DNA from: Verrucomicrobiota bacterium
GTDB taxonomy: Bacteria > Verrucomicrobiota > Verrucomicrobiia > Chthoniobacterales > SZAS-18
Length of the DNA: 51,751 bases
Assembly: GCA_019241085.1 (NCBI GenBank)
Contig: JAFAXH010000123.1
Coordinates: 1 to 51,751, forward strand
Direction: 5' to 3'
This document shows positions 44,459 through 51,751 of the stretch, in pieces. The position numbers and the translations under genes are program-made. A model generated the notes under the pieces. The model was not told the origin of the DNA. It was given only the letters and a program-made list of their open reading frames with translations, and searched no databases. The first letter of the stretch is position 1, and each line of letters starts with the position of its first letter.

Positions 44459-47116
44459 ATGAGCCACGACCACGATGACGACGCCCTGCGTCCGAATCCC
44501 GACGCGCTGCTGGCGCGCATGCAGCGCGAGACGGCGGTGGCCAGGCGCGGCCGGTTGAAAGTTTTCATCGGCATGTGCCCGGGCGTGGGCAAGACCTACG
44601 CGATGCTGCAAGCGGCGCAGGCGCGGCAGCGGGGCGGCGAGGAAGTGCTCGTCGGCATCGTCGAAACGCACGGCCGCACGGAAACCGAAGCCCTGCTCGC
44701 CGGGCTGGCCATCGCGCCGCGGGCGCAGTTTGAATACAAAGGCGCGACGCTCAACGAACTCGATCTCGACGCCATCCTGCTCTGGCATCCGCCGGTCGTC
44801 ATCGTCGATGAGCTGGCGCACACGAACGCGCCCGGCTCGCGCCATCCGAAACGTTATCAGGACGTGCGCGAATTGCTCGACGCCGGCATCGACGTGTTCA
44901 CCACGGTCAACGTGCAGCACCTCGAATCGCGCGCCGACACGGTCTATCAAATCACCGGCGTGCCCGTGCGCGAGACGGTGCCCGATTCCGTGCTCGATCT
45001 GGCCGACGAGATCGTGCTCGTCGATCTCACGCCCGCGCAACTGCGCGCGCGGCTCGCGGAAGGAAAAGTGTATCTCGGCGGCGCGCGCGCGGCAGCGGCG
45101 GCGGAGAATTTTTTCAAGGAAAGCAACCTCACCGCGCTGCGCGAAATGGCGCTGCGCTACGTCGCCGAGCACGTCGATCGCGACCTGCGCGACCTCATGC
45201 GCAGCGAAGCCATCGCGGGTCCGTGGAAGACGGGCGACCGGCTGCTGGTGGCGATCAGCGCGAGTCCATTTTCGGAAAAATTAATCCGCTACACGCGCCG
45301 GCTCGCGGCCACGATGGAAGGCTCGTGGATCGCCGCGTTCATCGACACCGGGCAGGCGCTCGACGAGCCGGCGCAGGCGCGGCTCGCGCGCCATCTCACC
45401 CTCGCCCGGCAGCTCGGCGCGGAGGTCGTGTCGGTGCCGGGCACGGACGTCGGCGAGACGTTGCTCGCGCTCGCCCGCCAGCACAACGTCACGCAGATCG
45501 TGCTCGGCAAACCGCTCGGCAGCCGCTGGCGGCATTGGCTCACCGCGCGCGCGTCGCCCGTGGACTGGCTCATCCGCCACAGCGGCGAGATCGACATTCA
45601 CATGATCCGGCCGGAAGGCGAGGCGCGCGGGCCGCGGGCGTCGCTTCATTTTGGATCGAGCCGCACCGGCCCGCGCGAATACGTCGCCGCCACGGTGGTC
45701 GCCGGCGTGGTCACGGGCGTGTGCCTGCTGCTTTCGCCGTTCACGGGTTATTGGACGATTGCGTTGATTTATCTGCTCGCGGTCGTGCTCGCTTCGACGC
45801 GCCTCGGCCGCGGCGCGATGTTTTATCTCGCAGCGTTGAGCGCGCTGCTCTGGGATTTTCTTTTCATCCCGCCGCTCTACACGTTTTACATCCGCGAGGT
45901 GCCCGATTTCGTGATGCTCGGCACCTATTTCGTCGTTGCGCTCGTCACGGGTCAATTCACCACGCGCCTGCGCGAACGCGAACGCGCCGAGCGCTGGCGG
46001 CAGGAACGCGCCACGGCGCTCTACCGGCTGACGCGCGCGCTGGCCGCCGGCCGCAGCCTCGACGAGTCGCTGGCCACGGCGGCGGAGTTGTTGAAAAATT
46101 CGTTCGGCGCCGAGGTCGCGTTTTGGTTGCGCGACACCGCGGGCATCGCGCCGCACCGGGCGAGCACGTTCGCGCTCGACGCCAAGGACGAAAGCGTCGC
46201 CGCGTGGGCGTTTCAAAAAAAGCAGCCCGCCGGCCGCTTCACCGACACGCTGCCCGACGCCGCCGCGCTGCACCTGCCGCTCGTGGCTGGCCAGCACGCC
46301 GCGGGCGTGCTCTCGCTGCGCTTGACCGGCGGCGCGTTGAATCTCGAACAGCGCGAATTGCTCGACGCCTTCGCCGCGCAGCTCGCCGTGTTTTTGGAAA
46401 AAGAACGCGCCGTCGAAGCGACCCGCGCCGCGCAGCTCGCCGCGCAAAGCGAGCGGCTGCAAAAGACGCTCTTCGACTCGGTCTCGCACGAACTCAAAAC
46501 GCCGCTGACCGCGCTGGCCGCGGCGTTGGAACAAGCCGAGCCGGACCGCAGCGAGTTGCAACAAGCCGTGCGGCGCTTGACGCGCACGGTCGATCATTTG
46601 CTCGACGTGACGCGACTCGAAAGCGGCCTGCTGCGGCCGGCGCGCGAATGGATCGATCCGGGCGAACTCGCGCGCGAAGCCATCGGGCTGGCGCGGCTGG
46701 ATGCGCGCGCGGTCACGATCCACGCGCCGCCGCAAATGGCGCCGGTTTTCGTCGATGCCGGCTTGATCGAGCAGGCGCTCGTGGTGCTGTTGTCGAACGC
46801 GGAAAATTACGCGCCGATTGAGCTGAGCATCCGCAACGAAAACGGCGCGATTTTATTTCAAGTCGAGGATCGCGGGCCGGGGTTGGCGGCGGGCGAGGAG
46901 CAAAAAGTTTTTGAAAAATTTTATCGCGGCGCGAGCCAGCGCACCGGCGGCCTGGGCCTCGGGCTGGCGATTGCCAAAGGTCTCGTCGAAGCGCACGGTG
47001 GCACGATCACCGCGGCCAATCGCGCCGACGGCCGCGGCGCGCGCTTCAGCATCCGCCTGCCGCTCGGCGCGCCAATGCAACTGCCCGCGGATATTTCTTC
47101 CGAACCAGCCGCCTGA
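44459..47116 (+). CDS. kdpD: Osmosensitive potassium-channel sensor histidine kinase KdpD
   Basis: KdpD senses potassium limitation or osmotic stress and phosphorylates KdpE. The 885-residue protein has the N-terminal KdpD domain with the Walker-A-like GMCPGVGKT (residues 38-46) and VDELAHTNAPGSRHPKRYQD, a universal-stress-protein-like domain (about 250-380), four clustered membrane segments (about 400-500), a GAF-like region, then the kinase core with His677 in FDSVSHELKTPLTAL and the ATPase motifs NAENYAP and GGLGLGLAIAKGL. The stop overlaps the kdpE start (TGATG). ATG at 44459 gives MSHDHDDD. Confidence 0.96.
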   Translation: MSHDHDDDALRPNPDALLARMQRETAVARRGRLKVFIGMCPGVGKTYAMLQAAQARQRGGEEVLVGIVETHGRTETEALLAGLAIAPRAQFEYKGATLNELDLDAILLWHPPVVIVDELAHTNAPGSRHPKRYQDVRELLDAGIDVFTTVNVQHLESRADTVYQITGVPVRETVPDSVLDLADEIVLVDLTPAQLRARLAEGKVYLGGARAAAAAENFFKESNLTALREMALRYVAEHVDRDLRDLMRSEAIAGPWKTGDRLLVAISASPFSEKLIRYTRRLAATMEGSWIAAFIDTGQALDEPAQARLARHLTLARQLGAEVVSVPGTDVGETLLALARQHNVTQIVLGKPLGSRWRHWLTARASPVDWLIRHSGEIDIHMIRPEGEARGPRASLHFGSSRTGPREYVAATVVAGVVTGVCLLLSPFTGYWTIALIYLLAVVLASTRLGRGAMFYLAALSALLWDFLFIPPLYTFYIREVPDFVMLGTYFVVALVTGQFTTRLRERERAERWRQERATALYRLTRALAAGRSLDESLATAAELLKNSFGAEVAFWLRDTAGIAPHRASTFALDAKDESVAAWAFQKKQPAGRFTDTLPDAAALHLPLVAGQHAAGVLSLRLTGGALNLEQRELLDAFAAQLAVFLEKERAVEATRAAQLAAQSERLQKTLFDSVSHELKTPLTALAAALEQAEPDRSELQQAVRRLTRTVDHLLDVTRLESGLLRPAREWIDPGELAREAIGLARLDARAVTIHAPPQMAPVFVDAGLIEQALVVLLSNAENYAPIELSIRNENGAILFQVEDRGPGLAAGEEQKVFEKFYRGASQRTGGLGLGLAIAKGLVEAHGGTITAANRADGRGARFSIRLPLGAPMQLPADISSEPAA

Positions 47117-47829
47117 TGATGAAAGCCACCGTCGCGCTCGTCATCGACGACGAGGTGCAAATCCGGCGCCTCTTGCGCGTCGCGCTGGAAGCGGCCGGCT
47201 ACGTGGTGCACGAAGCCGGGACGGGTCAGCAAGGCTTGGTCGAAATCGCGATGCGCCGGCCGGACGTGGTGTTGCTCGACCTCGGGCTGCCCGACCTCGC
47301 GGGACTCGCCGTGCTCGGGCGCTTGCGCGAATGGAGCGAGGTGCCGGTGTTGATCCTCAGCGTGCGCGACGACGAGTCGGACAAAGTCGCCGCGCTCGAC
47401 GCCGGCGCGGACGATTACGTGACCAAGCCGTTCGGCACCGCCGAGTTGCTCGCGCGCTTGCGCGTGGCCCAGCGCCGCGCGCGGCCGGCGGAGGAAAACG
47501 CTGTGTTTGCCCGGCGCGGTTTCGTCGTCGATCTCGTGGCGCGGCGGGTGACGCGCGACGGTCAGGAGATCAAGCTCACGGCGACGGAGTATGCGCTGTT
47601 GCGCTTGTTCGTGCGGCACGCCGGGCGGGTCATCACGCACCGGCAGATTTTGCGCGAAGTTTGGGGGCCGAAGTCCGAGGAGCATCGGCAATATCTGCGC
47701 GTCTATGTCACGCACCTGCGGCAAAAAATCGAACACCATCCGACCGCGCCGGAGTTGATCAAAACCGAGCCGGGCATCGGCTACCGCTTTGCCTCCGCCG
47801 AAGAGGATGCCAAAGCGAACTCAAAGTGA
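47116..47829 (+). CDS. kdpE: KdpE response regulator
   Basis: KdpE activates the kdp operon when phosphorylated by KdpD. The 237-residue OmpR-type regulator has a receiver domain with Asp11 and Asp12, phospho-acceptor Asp55 (VVLLDLGLPDL), and Lys in YVTKPFG, followed by a winged-helix DNA-binding domain (LTATEYALLRLFVRHAGRVI, YVTHLRQKIE). It overlaps the kdpD stop by one base. An ATG at 47119, one codon later, is a possible alternative. The sequence shows no evidence of its own promoter. Confidence 0.96.
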   Translation: MMKATVALVIDDEVQIRRLLRVALEAAGYVVHEAGTGQQGLVEIAMRRPDVVLLDLGLPDLAGLAVLGRLREWSEVPVLILSVRDDESDKVAALDAGADDYVTKPFGTAELLARLRVAQRRARPAEENAVFARRGFVVDLVARRVTRDGQEIKLTATEYALLRLFVRHAGRVITHRQILREVWGPKSEEHRQYLRVYVTHLRQKIEHHPTAPELIKTEPGIGYRFASAEEDAKANSK

Positions 47830-47845
47830 AATCGCTGCGTCGCGC

Positions 47846-48289
47846 TCAAGCTTCTCCCAAGCCGCGGAGAAAGGCGAGGTCGGCTTCCGGCAGGTTGTTG
47901 AGCCAGGCTTGCTCATCGCCCGGCTCGGGCAGCACGCGGCCGTATTCGATCATGTCGCGCGCCGGCAGGTCGAGCAGGTAAACCCACACGCTGTGGCGGG
48001 CCGCGCCGGCGGCTGCCGCGACCACGTCGCGTAAGGCGAACAGGAGCCGTTGACGATCCAGCGCGCTGCGGCCCGCGCGAATCTGGCCGTGGAGGAACAG
48101 TTGATCGCTCGCCAGCGGACGGCCGCCGAGGAAGTAATTGCCAGCGGGCACTTCGTGCACAATCACCTGCGCGAAGAAGCTCGCGGCGCCCGTGATTTCG
48201 TTGTGAACGCGCGTGATCTCAGCGGCGGCGCGGGCTTTCTGCGCAGGTGACAAGCGGTTGGCTGGCGCGAGGAGGAGGTAGGTGGGCAT
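47846..48289 (-). CDS. Tautomerase superfamily protein
   Basis: The 147-residue product begins MPTYLLLAPANRL, so the Pro that becomes residue 1 after Met removal is the expected catalytic base of tautomerases. The protein is about twice the size of 4-oxalocrotonate tautomerase, as in cis-3-chloroacrylic acid dehalogenase-like or MIF-like members. Sequences VPAGNYFLGGRPL and HSVWVYLLDLPARDMIEYG fit this group. The substrate is not known. It is convergent with kdpE and divergent from the hydrolase gene. Confidence 0.8.
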   Translation of the reverse strand: MPTYLLLAPANRLSPAQKARAAAEITRVHNEITGAASFFAQVIVHEVPAGNYFLGGRPLASDQLFLHGQIRAGRSALDRQRLLFALRDVVAAAAGAARHSVWVYLLDLPARDMIEYGRVLPEPGDEQAWLNNLPEADLAFLRGLGEA

Positions 48290-48435
48290 GGATCGTTTTC
48301 TCGCTTCGGCAAAAATTATCGCGGATTGCTTGCTTCACGTCGAACCTGGCGCGCGAGCGAGCAGTGCTTGTTCCAACGAATGCACCCGGCTATTCGTGGA
48401 TGCTTTCACAAAAATTTTCCGCCGACCACTTCGTT

Positions 48436-49179
48436 ATGATCCTCTTCGACACCGAACACACCGACCTGCCCACGGCGCGCGGACCGATGCGCACTTACCT
48501 CTTTCGGCCGCAACGCGCCGGGCGCTTTCCGGGGCTGCTGCTCTACTCAGAGATCTTCCAAGTCACCGGACCGATCCGCCGGCTGGCGGCATTTTTTGCG
48601 GGACATGGTTTTGTCGTCGCGGTGCCGGAGGTTTATCACGAATTTTTGCCCGTGGGCACCGTGCTCGCCTACGACCAAGCGGGCGCGGACCAAGGCAACG
48701 CGCTGAAGTTCACCAAGGAACTCGCCAGCTACGACGCGGACGTGGCGGCCTTGGTGGAACACCTCGTTGGCCGCGCCGACTGCACCGGGAGTTTGGGCAG
48801 CTTCGGCGTTTGCCTGGGCGGTCATCTCGCCTTGCGCGCGAGCTTCCACGCTCGCGTGCGCGCGGCGGCATGTTTTTATCCCACGGACGTTCATTCCGCC
48901 ACGCTCGGCGCGGGCAAGCACGATGATACGCTCGGGCGCTTGGGCGAGAATCGCGAGGCCGAGTTGTTGTTTGTCTGGGGACGGCAGGACCCGCATGTGC
49001 CGGCCGCCGGCCGCCGATTGATTTATGATCGGCTGGAAGAAACGCAGCGATCCTTCGAGTGGCACGAGTTCAACGCCGCGCACGCGTTTTTGCGCGACGA
49101 GGGCGCGCGCTACAACCCGGCGCTCGCGGCGCTCGGTCTCGGTCTGGCGCGGGAGTTTTTCGACCGCACGTTGCGGTGA
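48436..49179 (+). CDS. Dienelactone hydrolase family protein
   Basis: An alpha/beta-hydrolase of 247 residues. The expected triad is Cys126 (GSFGVCLGGHLAL), Asp185 (GRQDPHVPA) and His216 (NAAHAFLRDEG); Glu39 (LLLYSEIFQ) is the conserved acidic residue that activates the Cys. Cys as nucleophile marks the dienelactone hydrolase family, which cleaves lactones and related esters. The ATG at 48436 gives MILFDTEHTDLP; a longer frame exists upstream but is not protein-like. The physiological substrate is unknown. Confidence 0.88.
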   Translation: MILFDTEHTDLPTARGPMRTYLFRPQRAGRFPGLLLYSEIFQVTGPIRRLAAFFAGHGFVVAVPEVYHEFLPVGTVLAYDQAGADQGNALKFTKELASYDADVAALVEHLVGRADCTGSLGSFGVCLGGHLALRASFHARVRAAACFYPTDVHSATLGAGKHDDTLGRLGENREAELLFVWGRQDPHVPAAGRRLIYDRLEETQRSFEWHEFNAAHAFLRDEGARYNPALAALGLGLAREFFDRTLR

Positions 49180-49209
49180 ATACCAACCGTCCAGCCGGTC
49201 AACCTTGCC

Positions 49210-50589
49210 TCAAAAACCGAGCGCCATTTTCCAGACGATCCCGAGCGCGCCGCTCGCGAGCACGACGGGAATGAGTTCCCACTGAAAACGTTGCATCGCC
49301 ACGAAAGCGGCGAGGCATAACGCGATGCAAAAGCCATCCGGCAGCGCGGAGAAGCCGGCGGGAAATAGCACATGACCGCCGAACCACACGGCGAGGTTGA
49401 GAATGACGCCCACGACCGCGGCGGTGATCGTCGAGAGCGCGGCGGCGAGGCGCCGGTTGTCGCGCAGCCGTTCCATGTAAGGCGCGCCCACCAGCACCCA
49501 GAGAAAGCAGGGCGTGAACGTCGTCCACGTCGTGATCAAAGCCCCGAGCGTGGCGGCGAGCAGCGGCGGCAGTCCGTCCGGAAAATTCCAGCCGCCCATG
49601 AAACCGACAAACTGCAGCACCATGATGAGCGGCCCCGGTGTCGTCTCCGCCAGCCCGAGACCGTCGAGCATCTGGCCGGGAGCGAGCCAGTGGTAATGCT
49701 CCACCGCCTGCTGCGAGACGTAGGGCAGCACGGCATACGCGCCGCCAAAGGTGACGGTCGCCGCCTTGCTGAAAAAAATGCCTTCCTTCACCAACGTATG
49801 CCCGCCGCCCAGCCACAGTGCCAGCGCGACGAGCGGCGCGGCCCAGAGCAACAGCCAGATTGCCGCGACGCGCAACGCGCGCGGGAGTTGCGGCCGGGTG
49901 TGCGGTGCTCCGCCAGCGTCATCACTGATTATTGCTGGAGCGAGAGCCGTCTCGGCAGCGTCTGTCGTCGCCGACTTCGGGCCGTGTCCGCCGCCGTCCA
50001 CGCCGACGAATTTTCCTGGCAGCCATTTGCCGCCGAGCCAGCCGACGACGCCCGCCGTGAAAACGATCACGGGGAACGGGATTTTGAAAAAGTAAATCGC
50101 CATGAACGCCAGCCCCGCGATGATCCACATCAGCTCGTTTTTGAGCGCTTTCCGACCGATGCGCAAAACGGCGGCGAGCACGATGGCCAGCACCGCCGGC
50201 TTCAAGCCATAAAAGGCCGCGGCAATCCAGGGCACGTTGCCATAGGCGGCGTAGATGAAGCTCAACGTCCAAAGAATAAAAATGGATGGGATGACAAAGA
50301 ACGCGCCCGCCGCGATGCCGCCCGCCGTGCGGTGCAAAAGCCAGCCGATGTAGATCGCGAGCTGCTGCGCCTCGGGGCCGGGCAGGATCATGCAGTAGTT
50401 GAGCGCGTGCAGGAAACGCCGCTCGCTGATCCAGCGCCGCCGCTCCACGATTTCCGTGTGCATGATGGCGATCTGCCCGGCGGGACCGCCGAAGGAAATC
50501 CACCCTAGTTTCATCCAAAACCGCAGCGCCTCGGCAAAGGTCGGATACCGCGCTTGGGCGACCGGCGCGGTGGTGGCAGCAACGTCCAT
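49210..50589 (-). CDS. chrA: Chromate transporter ChrA
   Basis: ChrA exports chromate from the cytoplasm. The 459-residue protein is the two-domain (long) type, with the motif FGGPAGQIAIMH in the first half and FGGAYAVLPYV in the second, and GPEAQQLAIYIGWLLH and TTPGPLIMVLQFVGFMGG in the equivalent positions. About twelve hydrophobic segments are visible. A Gly/Asp/Thr-rich linker of about 45 residues separates the two halves. The ATG at 50589 gives MDVAATTAPV. No ChrB regulator is adjacent. Confidence 0.9.
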   Translation of the reverse strand: MDVAATTAPVAQARYPTFAEALRFWMKLGWISFGGPAGQIAIMHTEIVERRRWISERRFLHALNYCMILPGPEAQQLAIYIGWLLHRTAGGIAAGAFFVIPSIFILWTLSFIYAAYGNVPWIAAAFYGLKPAVLAIVLAAVLRIGRKALKNELMWIIAGLAFMAIYFFKIPFPVIVFTAGVVGWLGGKWLPGKFVGVDGGGHGPKSATTDAAETALAPAIISDDAGGAPHTRPQLPRALRVAAIWLLLWAAPLVALALWLGGGHTLVKEGIFFSKAATVTFGGAYAVLPYVSQQAVEHYHWLAPGQMLDGLGLAETTPGPLIMVLQFVGFMGGWNFPDGLPPLLAATLGALITTWTTFTPCFLWVLVGAPYMERLRDNRRLAAALSTITAAVVGVILNLAVWFGGHVLFPAGFSALPDGFCIALCLAAFVAMQRFQWELIPVVLASGALGIVWKMALGF

Positions 50590-50780
50590 GAGTTGTGCAA
50601 GACCAGACTGATATACAAAGGAAATTCAAGCCAGACGCCGGGCGCGTCGTCGCAGGCCGAGTTGGAAACCGTGCAATTAAACTTGCGTCGCTTGGTTCTT
50701 TTCTTACATCATTTTTATTGAAGAGTCTGCCGACAACTGAAAAGCGCGCGCGGACCTTCCGACTATTTCTACTTCCCTCC

Positions 50781-51248
50781 ATGAAAATTCTCACTCTTCC
50801 GCGTTCACTTCTCCTCGGCAGCACTGCGCTCGGCTTCGGACTTCTTCTGACCAGCTGCGCCGAAACATCTTCCCACCACAGCGCCGCCTCCACCAGCGCG
50901 ACCAGCTCCACGTCCGGCAGCGGCGCGGGCAGCCACCAAGTCGTGAAGTGCGTCCTCAAGCACGAGGCCACCCGGCACCAGCGCGAGGTCGCCCAGGAAA
51001 ATGCGCGCCGCGCTTACTTCTCCCAGAGCGCCCGGCGCCGCGCCGCGTTGCGCCACGGCAAACGCAGCCGCTACATCGCCGTGCAGACCGTGCGCAACAC
51101 CGAAAGCTCGGGCGAGGCCAGTTGCATGGTCTTCGACACCCGCAACCAGCAGATCGTGGGCAACACGGTCTATGATTGCGACTCGGTGCCCGCGGTGGGT
51201 GCCACGGCGAAATTCGACTCCTTCGACGCCACCTACGTCGGCAGCTGA
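50781..51248 (+). CDS. Predicted lipoprotein of unknown function
   Basis: The 155-residue product has a signal sequence (LLLGSTALGFGLLLTSC) whose lipobox is LLLTSC, so Cys26 should be lipidated. A Ser/Thr-rich linker follows, then a basic region (RHQREVAQENARRAYFSQSA) and a C-terminal domain with a Cys pair (SCMVFD and YDCDSV). It is divergent from chrA across a 190-base gap. I recognise no family. Confidence 0.75.
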   Translation: MKILTLPRSLLLGSTALGFGLLLTSCAETSSHHSAASTSATSSTSGSGAGSHQVVKCVLKHEATRHQREVAQENARRAYFSQSARRRAALRHGKRSRYIAVQTVRNTESSGEASCMVFDTRNQQIVGNTVYDCDSVPAVGATAKFDSFDATYVGS

Positions 51249-51751
51249 GAGCGGAATTTTTCTCCGCGCGCTTGCGCAAATATTCCTCGCTGGCCGCGCG
51301 CCTGGTTTCCGCCACGTCGGCAGCTTGGGTTCATTAGGAAGCGCTGCTGAGGCTGGTGACCCGCTGGCAAGGCTCGCACGGCAAATGTCGTGTCGAATGC
51401 CACGCCGACGCAACCACTCACGGAAGATTCGGCGAGGGCGGCGCGGAGTGAGAAAGCTGGAGCACGCCATGCCACCGACGGGCGCCAGCGAGCGACGGGC
51501 GATGAAGTAACCACTGGCCGCCGAGAGGATCGCCGGCAGCGCTGAGCCGGTAGAAACCTTCCTCACCCGTGGCTGCCCACGCCGCGGCAACCCCTTCGTG
51601 CTCCAAGCCGGCGCACGCCGCGCGCTGTCTTCGGATCATCCTCGCCGAGCAGGATTTTGGCTGCTCGGATTGTTAAGCGAGTCATCTGGAGTGTCACCAG
51701 CGTCCCCGCGAACATATCCTATAATAATCATCTCGACGCGGGAAGATGAGC
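51249..51751. other. Tail without an intact gene; possible decayed sensor-kinase fragment
   Basis: No convincing intact frame is present from 51249 to the window end. On the minus strand, 51468-51560 translates to a stretch containing ALPAILSAASGYFIARRSLAPV, which looks like the second membrane segment and HAMP start of a sensor kinase. It is not continued by HAMP or kinase motifs in any frame, so it may be a remnant or a chance match. Near 51712 there is an A/T-rich spot (TATCCTATAATAATC). Confidence 0.3.

Overview
The window is one contiguous piece of a high-GC bacterial chromosome carrying about 46 protein genes, two of them broken or cut, with no rRNA, tRNA or CRISPR array that I can see. 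Several traits point to the PVC group, most likely Verrucomicrobiota near Opitutaceae: a Gre factor with a huge N-terminal extension, a TIGR04073-type exosortase-associated protein, a Uma2-type protein, an orphan duplicated FtsX permease, and an almost complete lack of Shine-Dalgarno sequences before start codons. The lineage is an inference from gene content only.

Layout. 1-8.7 kb: a truncated conserved gene, a DegT/WecE-type aminotransferase, a membrane-anchored protein, HflX, a small lipoprotein, a small membrane protein, a monofunctional transglycosylase, a single-domain response regulator, an RlmD/TrmA-type RNA methyltransferase and a TIGR04073 protein. 8.9-12.7 kb: the extended Gre factor, enolase and an FtsB/DivIC-like protein. 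12.7-22.8 kb (minus strand): a six-gene chemosensory operon of the PilG/PilH/PilI/PilJ/ChpA type with a periplasmic ligand-binding protein gene inside it. 23-25.7 kb: a secreted protein and AspRS. 25.8-30.6 kb: a TPR gene with an amber stop, a TonB-domain secreted protein, TonB-ExbB-ExbD and peptide deformylase. 30.8-36.3 kb: prfB with a programmed +1 frameshift, a Uma2 protein, a CbiMQO-type metal uptake system and HisRS. 36.3-39.2 kb: an orphan duplicated permease behind a strong sigma-54 promoter with a candidate activator site. 39.3-47.8 kb: kdpA, kdpB, a small unknown gene, kdpC, kdpD and kdpE, with a toxin-antitoxin pair lying antisense between kdpA and kdpB. 47.8 kb to the end: a tautomerase, a dienelactone hydrolase, a ChrA transporter, a lipoprotein and a non-coding or decayed tail.

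How the parts work together. The chemosensory operon has receptor, CheW, hybrid CheA and two receiver proteins but no CheR or CheB, as in twitching or alternative-output systems; the solute-binding protein is the obvious candidate ligand collector for the receptor. The Kdp genes form a complete high-affinity potassium pump with its own sensor and regulator. TonB-ExbB-ExbD supplies energy to outer-membrane receptors not present here.

Non-coding structure is unusually rich. Three intergenic elements are built as inverted pairs of short tandem words with periods of 6, 7 and 8 bases; a fourth is a near-perfect 29-bp inverted repeat with a third partial copy; and a GGTAGGGACG hairpin occurs twice in opposite orientation.
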